From NCBI GenBank assembly GCA_007258455.2, contig VDFB02252616.1, forward strand, positions 124,355,760 through 124,419,759: 64,000 nt of DNA, read 5' to 3'. Each line of letters begins with the position of its first letter. Positions within the stretch are counted from its first letter, which is position 1. Below, in pieces: positions 12,534 through 24,073 of the stretch. Source of the DNA: Sequoia sempervirens. Taxonomy: Eukaryota > Streptophyta > Pinopsida > Cupressales > Cupressaceae. Under the pieces are notes generated by a model. That model made no database searches, was not told the DNA's origin, and was given only the letters and a program-made list of their open reading frames with translations. The position numbers and the translations under genes are program-made.

Positions 12534-12745
12534 ATGTATATTTATATATTTGTATGTTTGTATGTACACGTATGCTTGCATGTCATGTATGTATGTATGC
12601 ATGTATGTATCAAAGCATGTATATTGTATGTATTCCTATATGTATGTAAGATTGTATCTACACATGTAAATGTATGCTTGTATGGATGTAGGATTATATG
12701 TAAATATGTATTATGCTTGTGTGTATGTATGTATTTATGCATGTC
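12534..12745. repeat. Degenerate GTAT/GCAT microsatellite
   Basis: Runs of tatgtatgtatgcatgtatgtat with variants make up this stretch. Open frames on both strands here are side effects of the simple repeat (Tyr/Val/Cys on one strand, His/Thr on the other) and are not genes. Confidence 0.85.
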
Positions 12746-12750
12746 TTTAG

Positions 12751-13465
12751 AGGGAGGGAGAATTTTAAGAGAGAGAGAGAGAGTTGTCTAGGTAGGATGG
12801 GAGAGAGAGAGAGTTTAAGAGAGGGAGTGGGAGAGAAGGGGTTGGAGTGAGAGGGACTTAGCTAGGTAGGGTGGGAGGGATAGAGGGAGAGAGAGAGAGG
12901 AGAGAGAATGAGATATAGAGGGGAGAGAGGGGTGGTAGAGGAGAGATAGAGAGAGAGTTATGTAGGTAGGGTCTGAAAGGGAGAGACTTGAGAGTGTGAG
13001 GGGGTGAGAGGGAGAGACTTGAGAGATAGGTAGTGAGAAGGAGTGTGAGAGAAGGGAGTGGGAGAGGGAGGAGAGTGTGTGTGAGTGAGACTTGAGAGAG
13101 GGAGAGGGTGTGGGAGGGAGTGACCTGAGAGAGGGAGAAATATTTTTGGGTGGAGTGAGAGGGACTTATCTAGGTAGGGTGGGAGGGATAGATAGAGAGA
13201 GAGAGAGAGAGAGAGTTAGCTGGATAGGTTTCTAGAGGGAGAACATGCAAGAGAGAGAGGGTGGTAGAGAGAGACCTAAGAGAGAGGGAGAGAGAGGAAG
13301 TGGGAGAGAGTGGGAGGGAGATAGAGAGAGATAGATAAAGGGAGTGAGAGAGGGTGGTAGGGATTTTCTGAGCGAGGAGGTACGTAGAAAGATGGAGAGG
13401 GTAGATAGAGACAATTAGAGAGGGTAGGGAGGGATGGAGAGGGAGAGGTGAGATGTATAGATAGA
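12751..13465 (+). repeat. GA-rich minisatellite array, left block
   Basis: The + strand is almost entirely purine, built of GAGAGAGG-type units. Longer sub-units recur, such as gacttgagagagggagag and tagctaggtagggtgggaggg. The same gagagacttgagagagggagag motif occurs in the right-hand GA block at 18.3 kb, so the two blocks are related and flank the telomere-like and palindromic arrays. Confidence 0.9.
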
Positions 13466-13469
13466 AATA

Positions 13470-16400
13470 AAGTAATAGGGGTTGAGGGTATAGGGTTGAG
13501 GGATTAGGGTGGAGGACCTATAGGGTTGATGGTTTCTAGGGTATTAGGGTTTAAGGGTTGAGCGTAGAGGGTACTAGGTTGAGGGTATAGGGTAGAAGGT
13601 TTAAGGGTTTAGGGTTGAGGATTTAGGGTATAGGTTTGAGGGTATATGGTTGAAGGATTAGATTGAGGGTCCAATGTAAAGGGTTGAGGGTTTAGGGGTT
13701 GAGGGTTTAGGGTTTAAGGATTGAGGGTCAAGGGAAAAAGGTTGAGGGTTGAGAATTGAGGGTTGAGGATTTAATGTATAGGGTAGAGGGTAGTGGGTAG
13801 AGGGATTAAGGGTTTAGGGTTTAAGGGTTGAGGGTTAAGGGTTGAGGGTTTAAGGTTGATGGTAGATGATTAAGGGTATAGGGTTGAGGGATTAGGGTTG
13901 AGGATCCAATTTATAGGGTAAAGGGTATAGGGGTTGAGGGATTAGGGTTTAAGGGTTGAGGGTTGAAGGTAGATGGTGGAGGGTAGAGGGTTGAGGGTTT
14001 AAGGGTTGAGAGTTTAGGGATTAGAGTAGAGATTTTTCTTGGGTTTAAAGGTTTAAGGGTTGAGGGATTAGGGTTTAGGTTAGAGGGTATTGGGTTGAGG
14101 GTAGAGGGTTTAAGGGTTTAGGGTTTAAGGGTTGAGGGTTGAGGGTTTAGGGTTTAGGTTTGAGTGTTTAAGGGTTTAAGGGTTGAGGGATTAGGGTAGA
14201 GAGGGAGGGATTGATGGATAGAGAGATGGAGGGAGTAGTGAGATAGAGAGAATGAGAGAAGAGGGAGGGACATAGATATATGAGGGTTGAGGATCCAATG
14301 TGTAGGGTAGAGGATTGAGAATAGAGGGTATAGGGTTGATGACCTTTAGGGTTGAGGGATTAGGGAATTGGGTTGAGGGTATATGGTTGAGGAGTTAGGG
14401 TTGAGGGTAGATATGGTTGAAGGATTGTGGTTGAGAGTCTAATGTACAGGGTAGAGGGTATCAAGGTTGAGGGTTTATGGTTTGAGGGTTGAGGAGTGAG
14501 GAATTAAGGGTTGAGGGTTGATGGTTTAGTGTATAAGGTAGAGGGTAGAGGGTAGAGGTTTTAAGGGCTGAGGGTTGAGGGTTTAAGGTTGAGGGTATAG
14601 GGTTGGGGAAATAGGGTTGAGGGTCCAATGTATAGGATAGAGGTTATAGGGGTTGAGATATTAGGGTTTAACGATTGAGGGATTAGGATAGAGAGTTTAC
14701 TAAGTGGGTTTAAGGGTTTAAGGGTTGAGGGTAGAGGGTAGAGGATTGAGGGTAGAGGGTAGAGGGTTTAAGGGTTTAGGGTTTAAAGGTTGAGGGTTGA
14801 GGGTAAATGATTGAGGGTATAGGTTTGGGGGATTAGGGTTGAGGGTCTAATGTATAGGGTAGAGGGTACAAGGGTTGAGAGATTAGGGTTTAAGGGTTGA
14901 TGGATTAAGGGTCAAGAGGGTTGAGGGATTAGGGTAGAGAGTTTAATAAGTGGGTTTAAAGGTTGAGGGATTATGGTTGAGGGTAGAGGGTATTAGGTTG
15001 AGGGTAGAGGGTAGATGGTTTAAGGTTTAGGGTTTAAGGGTTGAGGTTTTAGGGTTTAGGGTTGAGTGTTTAAGGGTTTAAGGGTTGAGGGTTGAGGGTT
15101 GAGGGTTAGGGTATTAGGGTTTAAGGGTTGAGGGTTGGGGTATTAGGGTTTAAGGGTTAAGGTTTGGGAGATTAGAGTTGAGGGTAGAGGGTATTGGGTT
15201 GAGGGTATAGGGTAGAAGGTTTAAGGGTTTAGGGTTAAAGGGTTTAAGGATGAGGGTTAAGGGTTGAGGGTGGAGGGTGTAGGGTATAGGTTTGAGGGTA
15301 TATGGTTGAAGGATTAGGTTGAGGGTACAATGTAAATGGTAGAGGGTATACGGGTTTAGGGTTTAGGGTTTAAGGATTGAGGGTTGCGGGATTAAGGGTT
15401 GAGGATTGAGTGAGGGTTGAGGGTTTAATGTATAGGGTAGAGGGTAGAGCGGTAGAGGGTTTAAGGGTTGAGGTTGAAGGTTGAGGTTTAGGTTGAGGGT
15501 AGAGGATTGAGGAGGTATAGGGTTGAGGATTAGGGTTGAGAGTCAATTTATAGGGTAGAGGGTATAGGGGTTGAGGGATTGAGTGTTTAAGGGTAGAGGG
15601 TAGAGGGTTGAGGGATTAAGGGTTGAGAGTTGAGGGATTAGGGTAGAATTTTTCTTGGATTTAAGGTTTTAATGGTTGAGGGATTATGGTTTATGGTAGA
15701 GGGTATTGGGTGTTAGAGGGTAGAGGGTGGAGGGTAGCTGGGTTTTAAGGGTTTAGGGTTTAAGGGTTTTGAGGGTTTTTAGGGTTTTAGGGTTTAGGGT
15801 TGAGTGTTTTGGGGTTTATAGGGTAGAGGGTAGAGGTTTAAGGGTTGAGGGTTGAAGGTTTAAGGTTGAGGGTATAGGGTATAGGGTTAGGGGATTAGAG
15901 TTGAGGGTCCATTGTATAGGGTAGAGGGTATAGGGGTTGAGGGATTAGGGTTTAAGGGTTGAGGGATTAAGGATCAAGAGAGTTGAGGGATTAGGGTAGA
16001 GAGTCTACTAAGCGGGTTTAAGGTTTTAAGGGTTGAGGGAATAGGGTTGAGGGTAGAGGGTAAAGTATTGAGGGTAGAGGGTAGAGGGTTTAAGGGTTGA
16101 GGGTTGAGAGTTTAAGGTTGAGGGTAGAGGATTGAGGGTATAGGGTTGGAGGAATAAGGTTGAGGGTAAAATGTATAGGGTAGAGGTTATAGGAGTTGAG
16201 GGATTATGGTTTAAGGGTTGAGGGTTGAGGGATTAAGGGTCAAGAGGGATGAGGGATTAGGGTAGAGAGTTTACTAAGTGGGTTTAAGGGTTTAAGGGTT
16301 GAGGGATTAGGGTTGAGGGTAGAGGGTGGATGGTTTAAGAGTTTAGGGTTTAGGTTTGAATGTTTAAGGATTTAAGGGTTGAGGGTTTAGGGTTGAGGGT

Positions 16401-17590
16401 TGAGGGTATTAAGGTTTAAGGTTTAAGGGTTGAGGGATTAGGGTTGAGGGTAGAGGGTATTGGGTTGAGGGTATAGGGTAGAAGGTTTAAGGGTTTAGGG
16501 TTAAAGGGTTTAAGGTTGAGGGTTAAGGGTTGAGGGTAGAGGGTTTAGGGTATAGATTTGAGGGTATATGGTTGAAGGATTAGGTTGAGTGTCCAATGTA
16601 AGGGGTGGAGGGTATAGGGGTTGAGGGTTTAGGGATTAAGGATTGAGGGTCTATGGATTAAGGGTTGAGGGTTGAGAATAGAGGGTTGAGGGTTTAATGT
16701 ATAAGGTAGAGGGTAGAGTGTTTAAGGGTTGAGGGATTAGGGTTGAGGCATTAGGGTTGAGGGTAGAAGGTATATGGTTTAAGGGTTGAGAGTTTAGGGT
16801 TTATGGTTGAGTGTCTAAGGGTTTAAGGGTTAAGGGTTTAGGCTTGAGGCTTGAGGGATTAGGGTTGAGGGTATTAGGGTTTAAGGGTTGAGGGTTGAGG
16901 GATTAGGGTTGAGGGTATAGGGTATTGGGTTAAGGGTATAGGGTGAAATATTTAAGGGTTTAGGGTTGAGGATTAAGGGTTGAGGGTAGAGGGTTTAGGG
17001 TATAGGTTTGAGGGTATATGGTTGAAGGATTATGTTGAGGGTCTAATGTAAAGGGTAGATGGTATAGGGGTTCAGGGATTAGGTTTTAAGGGTTGAGGGT
17101 TGAGGGTTGAGGTTTTAAGGGTTGAGGGTTTAGGCATTAGGGTAGAGAGTTTTCTTAGATTTAAGGGTTTAAGGGTTGAGGGATTAGGGATTAAGGTAGA
17201 GGGTATTAGGTTAAGGGTAGAGGGCTGAGGGTAGAGAGATTAAGGGTTGTGGGTTGAGGGTAGAGGGTTTAAGGGTTTAGGGTAGAGGGTAGAGGGTTTA
17301 AGGGTTTAAGGTTAGAGGGTAGATTATTTAAGTGTTAAGGGTAGAGGGTAGAGGGTTAATGGTAGAGGGGAGAGAGATAGGAGTGAGTGAGTGAGAGAGA
17401 GAGATAATTGATGGTATACAATTGAGGACCTATAGGTTTGGTGGTTTAGGGTATTGGACTGAGGGTAGAGGGTACAGGGTTTAAGGGTTTAGGGTGTAAG
17501 GGTTTAGCGTTGATGGTTTAGGGTTGAAGGTAGAGGGTTTAGGGTTTAGGGTTTAGGGTTGAGCATTTAAGGGTTTAAGGATTGAGGGTT
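13470..17590 (+). repeat. Interstitial telomere-like tract, degenerate TTTAGGG repeats
   Basis: For about 4.1 kb the + strand repeats 6-8 base units ending in GGG, mainly TTTAGGG, TTGAGGG, TTTAAGGG, ATTAGGG and TAGAGGG. Perfect plant telomere units occur in short runs, for example three in a row at 17538-17558. All units point the same way (G-rich strand = +). Higher-order phrases such as gggattagggttgagggtagagggtattgggttgagggta recur at intervals, so segments were re-amplified after the units diverged. It is not a functional chromosome end, because it is degenerate and has sequence on both sides. Such tracts are known in conifers and some other plants as interstitial telomeric repeats. Confidence 0.92.
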
Positions 17591-17598
17591 TAGGTTGT

Positions 17599-18290
17599 CA
17601 ATTTCACCCACTAGCTTGCTAATTCGGTGAAATTGGAAATATAGTGTCCTGTTTGAAAAAATGGGTCCAAGAAATGGGGTCTCTCAGTGATTTAGATCAC
17701 CAGGAGACTCCATTTCTTAGACCCATTTTTTCAAATAGACTAAGTTAGGATTCCAATTTCACCCACTAGCTTGCCAATTTGGTGAAACTGGCAATGTAGT
17801 GTCTTGTTTGAAAAAATGAGTCTAAGAAATGGGGTTTCCCATTATCACCAAGAGACCCCATTTCTTGGACCCATTTTTCAAACGAGCTAAGTTAGGTTGC
17901 CAATTTCACCCACTAACTTTCCAATTCAATGGAATTGGCAATGTAGTGGCTTGTTTGAAAAAATGGGTCCAAGAAATTACATCACCGGGAGACTCCATTT
18001 CTTGGACCCATTTTTTCAAACAGGGCAAGTTAGGTTGCCAATTTTACCCACTAGCTTGCCAATTCAATGAAATGGGAAAATGTAGTGGCATTTTTGAAAA
18101 AATGGGTCCAAGAAATGGGGTCTCCCAGTGATGTATGGGGTCTTCTTGAGACCCCATTTCTTTGACCCATTTTTTCAAATAGGCCACTACATTGTCAATT
18201 TCACCGAATTGGCAAGGTAGTGGGTGAAATTGGCAAGTTAGTGGGCCCACTATCTTGCCAATTTGGTGAAATAGGAAACCTAACTCTAGA
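17599..18290. repeat. Palindromic satellite, units of about 138-155 bases
   Basis: The phrase atttcaccca starts units at 17601, 17756 and 17903, with the variant attttaccca at 18041 (steps 155, 147 and 138). Each unit contains an internal inverted repeat: gtttgaaaaaatgggtcc with aagaaatggggtctc on one side, and gagaccccatttcttggacccattttttcaaac on the other. The unit therefore folds into a hairpin with arms of about 35-40 bases. The last unit is itself doubled in inverted orientation: 18037-18133 matches the reverse complement of 18139-18236, giving a larger palindrome centred near 18136. The single open frame at 17829-18131 is a by-product of the repeat. Confidence 0.9.
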
Positions 18291-18605
18291 GGGATAGAAG
18301 GAGTGAGAGAGAGAGAGAGACTTGAGAGAGGGAGAGGTGTAGGAGGGAGAGACTTGAGAGAGAGATAGAGGGAGGGAGTGGGAGAGATATAGAGGGTAGA
18401 GGATAGAGGGTATAAGGGTTAAGGGTAGAGGGTAGAGGGGAGAGAGATAGGAGTGAGTGAGTGAGAAAGAGAGAGAGAGAGTTGAAAGAGGGAGAGGGGG
18501 TAGGAGGGAGAGACTTGGAAGAGAGAGAGAGGGAGGGTGTGGGAGAGAGATAGAGGGTAGATGATAGAGGGTTAAGGGTAGAGAGTAGAGGGGAGAGAGA
18601 TAGAA
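18291..18605 (+). repeat. GA-rich minisatellite array, right block
   Basis: Purine-rich repeats of the same type as at 12.75-13.47 kb. They share the phrase gagagacttgagagagggagag. At 18383-18480 there is also a copy of the tagagggtagaggggagagagataggagtgag junction sequence that ends the telomere-like tract at about 17340-17400. This ties the sub-arrays into one composite block. Confidence 0.85.
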
Positions 18606-19520
18606 TTAGGGTATTGTATGATTGTAAAATTGCACCCCTTTCAATTTTGCACACATTCTTACTTCCACTTTAGTGGCCACTCCCTTAGCATCTTGAGTAG
18701 GCTCATTATAACCCCTACATTAACCTTTTTCCCTTCTCAGGATGCTCCAACACCCCTTTTCAACAAATACCCTTGTGCATCTTCTTTGCATAGAACTTTG
18801 TGCCTTTTTGGTTTGCATGGTTTTGTAGCATGACGTGTCCAAACACTAGTGCACCGTGCTAGCATTCCATGACATTTCAATGCTCAAACGACCATTTTCA
18901 TGCATGATTTCCACTTGTCACCTCCTTTGATCGATGGTAACGACTTGAGATGCTTTGTAACCACCCGAGAAGCTTCCTTTTGCTTCTTTTCTCTCTTTAA
19001 AAGAGGTCCTTTCAATCCATTTGCTTCTTCCAAGTCTTGTGAGCACTTCTCTAGCTTCATTCTAGGTTTTTGATTTAATAAATAAAATAATTTTTAATTA
19101 ATTAAAAAATAAATAAATAAATTTATTAATCAATTTTTTATTTATTAATATGTTTATATGTACGTAGTAATTTTTATTTCTTTTCAATATACATAAGAAA
19201 GGATTTATATTGATTTATAAAAAGAAAGTTTTACATGGATAGCCACCTGGGAAAGATTCACTATATTGTTATACCCATACAAGAGAGAAGACCAACTGCT
19301 ATTTTGGTCCAAAACTACTAAAAAAGAGACTTGAAGAGTACTACCACCCTTAAGCCACCAAATTCCCAAAACGTCCACGTAGGTACATCGACCTCTCCTA
19401 CCAAAACATGGTTGTAGCTAACCATAGGGAAAATACTATAAACTATAACATCTATTCCCGAATACATACCATATAGCCACTATACCAAAACATAATTGAA
19501 CCCTTAACTAGACACAATCC
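18606..19520. other. Unclassified stretch, possible LTR or promoter remnant
   Basis: The sequence at 18640-19070 is less repetitive and more GC-balanced than its surroundings. It has a ctctttaaaagagg stretch near 18991-19005 that could be a TATA-like box, followed by a C/T-rich segment, as in gypsy LTRs. No second copy was found in the window, so I cannot call it an LTR. From 19080 to 19200 it is very AT-rich. There is no coding signal. Confidence 0.3.
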
Positions 19521-20160
19521 TTAACTAGGCCCTGCACCAAACTTGTCTACCTCCAGAAAGTCGTTCATGCGAGCAAAAGCTCTGAAGTCTAGGACCCAAT
19601 GCCCATGTTGTGATGGAGGCAGCTTTAGCACCCACAATAGATAATCTAGACCAACTGCCACCAGCTCCCTATGAGTGACCAACACCATCCTATCAAATCT
19701 AACAGGAAGGGGTAATATTTTATTACCTCTTTTGGAACATAGAGCAATCTCATATTCCACAGCCTAGGGATGTCCATTCCAAGGGAAGCCACGTATAATG
19801 TTGCCTCTAGTCCCACTAGCAAATCCACATAGAAAAGACTTTTTACTAGTACCTTGGCCTCACATTTTCCATCCTTATCTCTAAAATTGTTCAGCCAAGA
19901 ACCATGAAGTTATGTTAGTGTTGACCCTATATGACTCATCATCCTCCATAAAACTCTTCCTCAGTATCATCTTCACTGCGACCAGAATGAGAGTATCATA
20001 TTTCTTAATAATTCCCTTGAGACATTGGTCTGTGATTGAACCGCAAAATGCCATCTTCCTGTCAAAACTCATTAAAAAAATTAGAGTGACAACCTCGATG
20101 CTCATTAGGGTTTCTGAAGACATTCTAACCACAAATTTTGATCTCTCCTCCATGGTTCCC
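19521..20160 (-). pseudogene. Decayed coding region of unknown function
   Basis: The minus strand has three overlapping open pieces in successive frames (about 20134-19881, 19900-19646 and 19760-19521) that read like one protein interrupted by frameshifts. A plausible start is the ATG at about 20154, giving MEERSKFVVRMSSETLM. Further on are FDRKMAFCGSITDQCLKGII and AVKMILRKSF, then KVLVKSLFYVDLLVGLEATL, then PLPVRFDRMVLVTHRELVAVG, and an end near DFRAFARMNDFLEVDKFG. Amino-acid use looks protein-like and hydrophobic blocks alternate with charged ones. I do not recognise the family. It could be a host gene fragment or a transposon accessory gene. Confidence 0.45.
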
Positions 20161-20210
20161 CAGTGAAGCAAAATGACCCAACACCATCCCCTCACCTCAC
20201 AAAATCTCAA

Positions 20211-21331
20211 TTATTTTGAGAGATTATTATCATGTTTAAGCTTTATATTTATAGTTATTAATAGTGAATGTGAGAAGTATTGCTTGAATTAAGAGGCAAC
20301 TCATTTTAAGGAAACTTTGGATCCCTTTGTGTGATCATGGAAGGGTTAAACTAAAAGTTTGAAAATGGTTTGTATTAGTCCGTGAGTATGTCTCCATAAC
20401 TTGAAATTCTTTGTGGGTGTAATACTTGAGTTTATGGCATTACTATATATTTAGAGGTACGAGGAGTTGTAGAAAAGAGACTAGGTTTTTATGTATATAT
20501 GAAATCTTATACCTTGAGGGTAAAATTAGAATTGAGTTACTCTTTTTAGGCAAATGAAACAAGAGAGTGTATGCTTATATGTTGTTGAGTCTTATGTATA
20601 TGGTTTGAATTTTGTGGTGTACATGTTTCTAACTAATGTGGAAAATATATTGTCTTACCCTCTTGAGTTGAGTTTTTTTCAACATTGTACCAACCTAAAA
20701 ACAAATCTAGTGTAAAGTTATGTGATTATAATTTCTAAAACTATGGTTGTATACTTAATAGTGAGTGGAAGTTGGTTGATGTTGAATGCGATAATGCTTG
20801 TTTTAACATTTCCTTTAGTTTTAAAGTAATTTATTAAAGTGTTTTTCAAGTTTCAAGAGTTCAAAAAAAATAATTAAGAAAATAATATAATAAAGTAATA
20901 TGTTCATGTTCTTAGAAAATCCTTGAAATGTCTAGGGATTGTTTCTTAATTTTGTATTTAAATGTGAGAATTTGTAACTAAGATGAGATAAGATATATCT
21001 ATGAGTAAAATAATGGTTTTGAAATATTATTCTATGAAAATTTGATAGGCATTTTTGAGTTATCTTAAGAAAGATGGGTTATTTAAATTTATTAACAAAG
21101 TTTTCTATGAAATCATGTGTTATAACTAAGCTTATAATGCAATTTGGTACTTAGATTTAAATCTATTGAAAATTGTGGCATTTGAATAGCATTGAATAAT
21201 TGTGATGCTAGTTTTTTAACTTTATAGTGGAATTATCAAATATGGGAAATTTTTTTGTATAGTTGAGGGGACTTTTAGGGCAATGAAAAAACTATTACTT
21301 GATTGAAACATCAAGAAAGAAAAAAAAAACT
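20211..21331. other. AT-rich intergenic DNA, no feature seen
   Basis: No open frame with protein-like composition, no array and no terminal repeat was found between the unknown pseudogene and the SINE. Confidence 0.55.
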
Positions 21332-21530
21332 GGGGCGGGGGGCATAGCTCGATTGGCTAAAGCATCCTATTGTAGGGAAGAGGTCATGAGGTCTAGTCTC
21401 CCCCCAAACCCATGGTACTAGAGGGCATGTCGCACCAATGCCACTGGTCACATGAATTTTGTTTTTACTAGGCGCACTACAATTTATAGGGGGATGGATA
21501 ACCGACTGATTCTTACAATCTAAAAAAAAA
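21332..21530 (+). mobile_element. tRNA-derived SINE
   Basis: The 5' part looks like a tRNA gene with internal RNA polymerase III promoter boxes. A box A-like tagctcgattgg lies at 21345-21356 and a diverged box B-like ggtctagtctcc at 21390-21401. After a tRNA-unrelated body it ends in a run of nine A at about 21522-21530. The 9-base gaaagaaaa lies just before (21315-21323) and just after (21532-21540) and may be the target-site duplication, although the local sequence is low-complexity. The head resembles plant Au-type SINEs. It is not a real tRNA because the cloverleaf and a proper T-loop are missing. Confidence 0.72.
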
Positions 21531-21761
21531 GGAAAGAAAAGAAAATAAGTGTGATAAAAGAGGGGCATGATTTGAATCAACTATTAAACCTTCCTAACTT
21601 TCAATGCCTCAGCTAAATACATAAATGAAAAACCAACTTATCATTATTAGTAACAACTAGCAAGTGGGCTAAATCTTGCTCACAAATTGAGGGATATTTC
21701 TTATAATCCTAAAAGGAATAGGTCTATGAAGAATTGAAATGTCTTAAGGGAGCCTATAGTT

Positions 21762-21816
21762 CAATATTGATCAAATATTACTTATATAACTAAAAATATT
21801 TATTTGATCAATATTG
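21762..21816. repeat. Perfect 15-bp inverted repeat
   Basis: The arms caatattgatcaaat (21762-21776) and atttgatcaatattg (21802-21816) are perfect reverse complements around a 25-base AT-rich loop. This may be a small foldback element. It has no coding content. Confidence 0.6.
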
Positions 21817-22412
21817 AGCTTATATCAAGTAGAATCCAAGTTTTCAAAAAGTTAAATGAAAAAACAAATTCATTTTAAAATTATTTTAACTTTTAGTTCA
21901 ATATTTTTATATAATTATTTTTATTATCTATATCTATTTACTTTTAAATACATTCATGGACATATAAACACATAAATAAGTAGAGAAATAAGAAAAGACA
22001 AACAATTTTTATTTTATGTAAATTGAAAAAAAAAACTTAAGTAAATTAAATAATAAATGTGAGACCCACCAGTGATACTTGACACTATGCTATATTATTT
22101 TGGATAGATAGTATCATTTATGTATTAACTATCATAAGTTATGTTTTGATGTAGACAAATGTTTTATGATGCTATTTATGTTATGATGTTTTGACATTAG
22201 ACCTTTTATTTGATTTCATATTATGATGATGTGAACGTTAGACCTCATATTGGATATTATTAATTATTATGGATGCTCAAGTAGAATTAATGAAATTATG
22301 AATTTTGAATTATTGTTACTGTATGAAAAATTGAGCAAATGTTATTAGGAGTATTCAATGATGATAAATTGGTTTTCTAATGTGACTTAATTGTGATGGA
22401 AATTGTATGATG

Positions 22413-24073
22413 TGAATATATAAGTTTCATTTGCTTTGACTATGTGATTTTATTGGACATATTAATGTGTGGACTTGAGTGTGCATGTACAAATTCCATG
22501 GCCAATGGAATTGGAGGTCTTCAAGGAACCTAATATGATAAACCCTGTGAATACTAACTATAGTTCATAGGGACTATAATCCTATTGTGACGTAAATTTT
22601 GTAAAGTGGTTTGAGACTTGAGTGTTTTTTTATTATATAGTTTTCTTTTATGTTTTTAAGTTGTATTGTATCTGTAAAGTTATATTTAAGGGTATTTTTA
22701 AACTTTATTTTTTTAATTGAGTCAAAGGGGTTGGAAAAAGGTTATTTTATGTTTTTTATATTTTTTAAACCCATAGAGTGTTAACCCAAGGGTTAGGCAT
22801 TTAATTCAAGCTATATCTTGAACTAAAATCAAGATATGACCTCTCAGAAAGGCCTAGCTTTAAGGGTGACAAATTTGGATTTGAAACAGGTTGTAAATGG
22901 ATCAATTTTAACAAGATCCTCATTTATCTTTAGTGCTTTAAAGTAAGAGTTGTTTTGGAAGCAAATTTTGGAGGACTTCTATTTATCTTTCTTTTTGGAT
23001 TGTTGAGGGGTTGGTTTTCTTTTGGAATTGGTAATTTTTTTTTGTTCAAGTTTTTGGAAGAAGTTATTTTGGGTGAAATAGAGTTTGAAGGAAAAGCTTG
23101 GGCACTTCCATAGTTTTCTTCCTAGAAAGCATAAGAGGTTGGTTTCAATCCCTTTTTGTTTATTTTTGGTTGAATCTATTATTTTCTGAAAAGATTGGGT
23201 ATTCATTTGAAGTATTATTGTATTGCATTGTGTTTTTTTTATTGTATTGGGTTGTATGGGGATGGTTCTCTCAGATTTTGAGAGCTTCCCAAGTATGGTG
23301 TTGAGAGAGGATGGACCTCCAATGGGGAAAGCTCCAACCTTTGAGAAGGTGGAGATTTAGAGTATGAGTACCCACACTATTAGAGTATGGGGTTTTTGTG
23401 TATGAGTACCCAGGTTATTTTGTGGCGTTGGATGGATGGAGAAGTGGAGAGAAGTTGTAATAATGTACATATATTTATATATATATATATATATGTTTCC
23501 CCATTGGGTAGTGATATCTCCTAAGTCTCCCCCTTTCTTGAATCTTTGAAAAGATTCAATGTGAAAGTGAATCCCCAGGTTTTTGGTGCTATTGTATATG
23601 TGTGTGTGTGTGTGTTTAATGTTGTTGCATGTTTTGTGAAAGTCCATGACCTAGTTCCTATGATGGCCTCCAAGTTCAAAGCATCTGCTACAACATTCTC
23701 TTTCCCTTTTATGTAATGCACATCAAAATTGTACTCGCATAAGAAATCCATCCAACACCATTCATGAGCATTCAAATTCAGTTGAGTGAATAGGTATTGT
23801 AGGCCCTGGTGGTCTAAATGTAACTCAAAGTGATGACCTAGAAAAAAATGTATCCAACAAACTAGAGCGTGAACTACTGTTGCCAACTTCAAGTCATGAG
23901 TAGGGTAGTTCAGCTCACGGGTCTTGAGTTTTCATGAATATATGTGATCACTCTCCCCTCCTACATAAGTAATACACCTAAGCCATCAATCGAGGCATCA
24001 GTGCATACCATGAAATCTCCTAATAGATCTAGGACTACTAATATAGGAGCACTAGTGAGATGCCCCTTCCAAA
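22413..24073 (-). repeat. Left arm of a large inverted duplication (gypsy fragment)
   Basis: This arm is the reverse complement of 24074-25261 continued at 36676-37231. Matching landmarks include taagtttcatttgctttgac at the outer end with gtcaaagcaaatgaaaca at about 37207. Further matches are the ggaattggaggtcttcaagg block, the agattttgagagcttcccaa block, and the RNase H coding part. The arms meet at 24057-24090, where gagatgcccc and ggagcatctc pair. The arms differ by point changes, different AT/AC microsatellite lengths, and a 142-base duplication present only in the right arm. Confidence 0.9.

Noticed and set aside
12534..12791. Open frames rich in Tyr/Val/Cys and His/Thr on both strands
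   Set aside because: They are translations of a GTAT/GCAT microsatellite.
13470..17590. True chromosome end
   Set aside because: The units are degenerate and unrelated sequence continues on both sides.
17599..18290. CRISPR-like or protein-coding repeat
   Set aside because: Repeats are of satellite length, contain internal palindromes, have no unique spacers, and lie in plant DNA. The open frames are by-products of the repeat.
18286..18654. Minus-strand Ser/Leu/Pro-rich frame of 122 codons
   Set aside because: It is the translation of the GA-rich array.
18618..18833. 71-codon + strand frame after the GA block
   Set aside because: No homology or conserved motif. The composition is ordinary for non-coding sequence in this window.
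21332..21405. Possible tRNA gene
   Set aside because: Box A-like and box B-like sequences are present, but box B is diverged, no cloverleaf with matching acceptor arms can be drawn, and an A-run ends the unit. A SINE explains it better.
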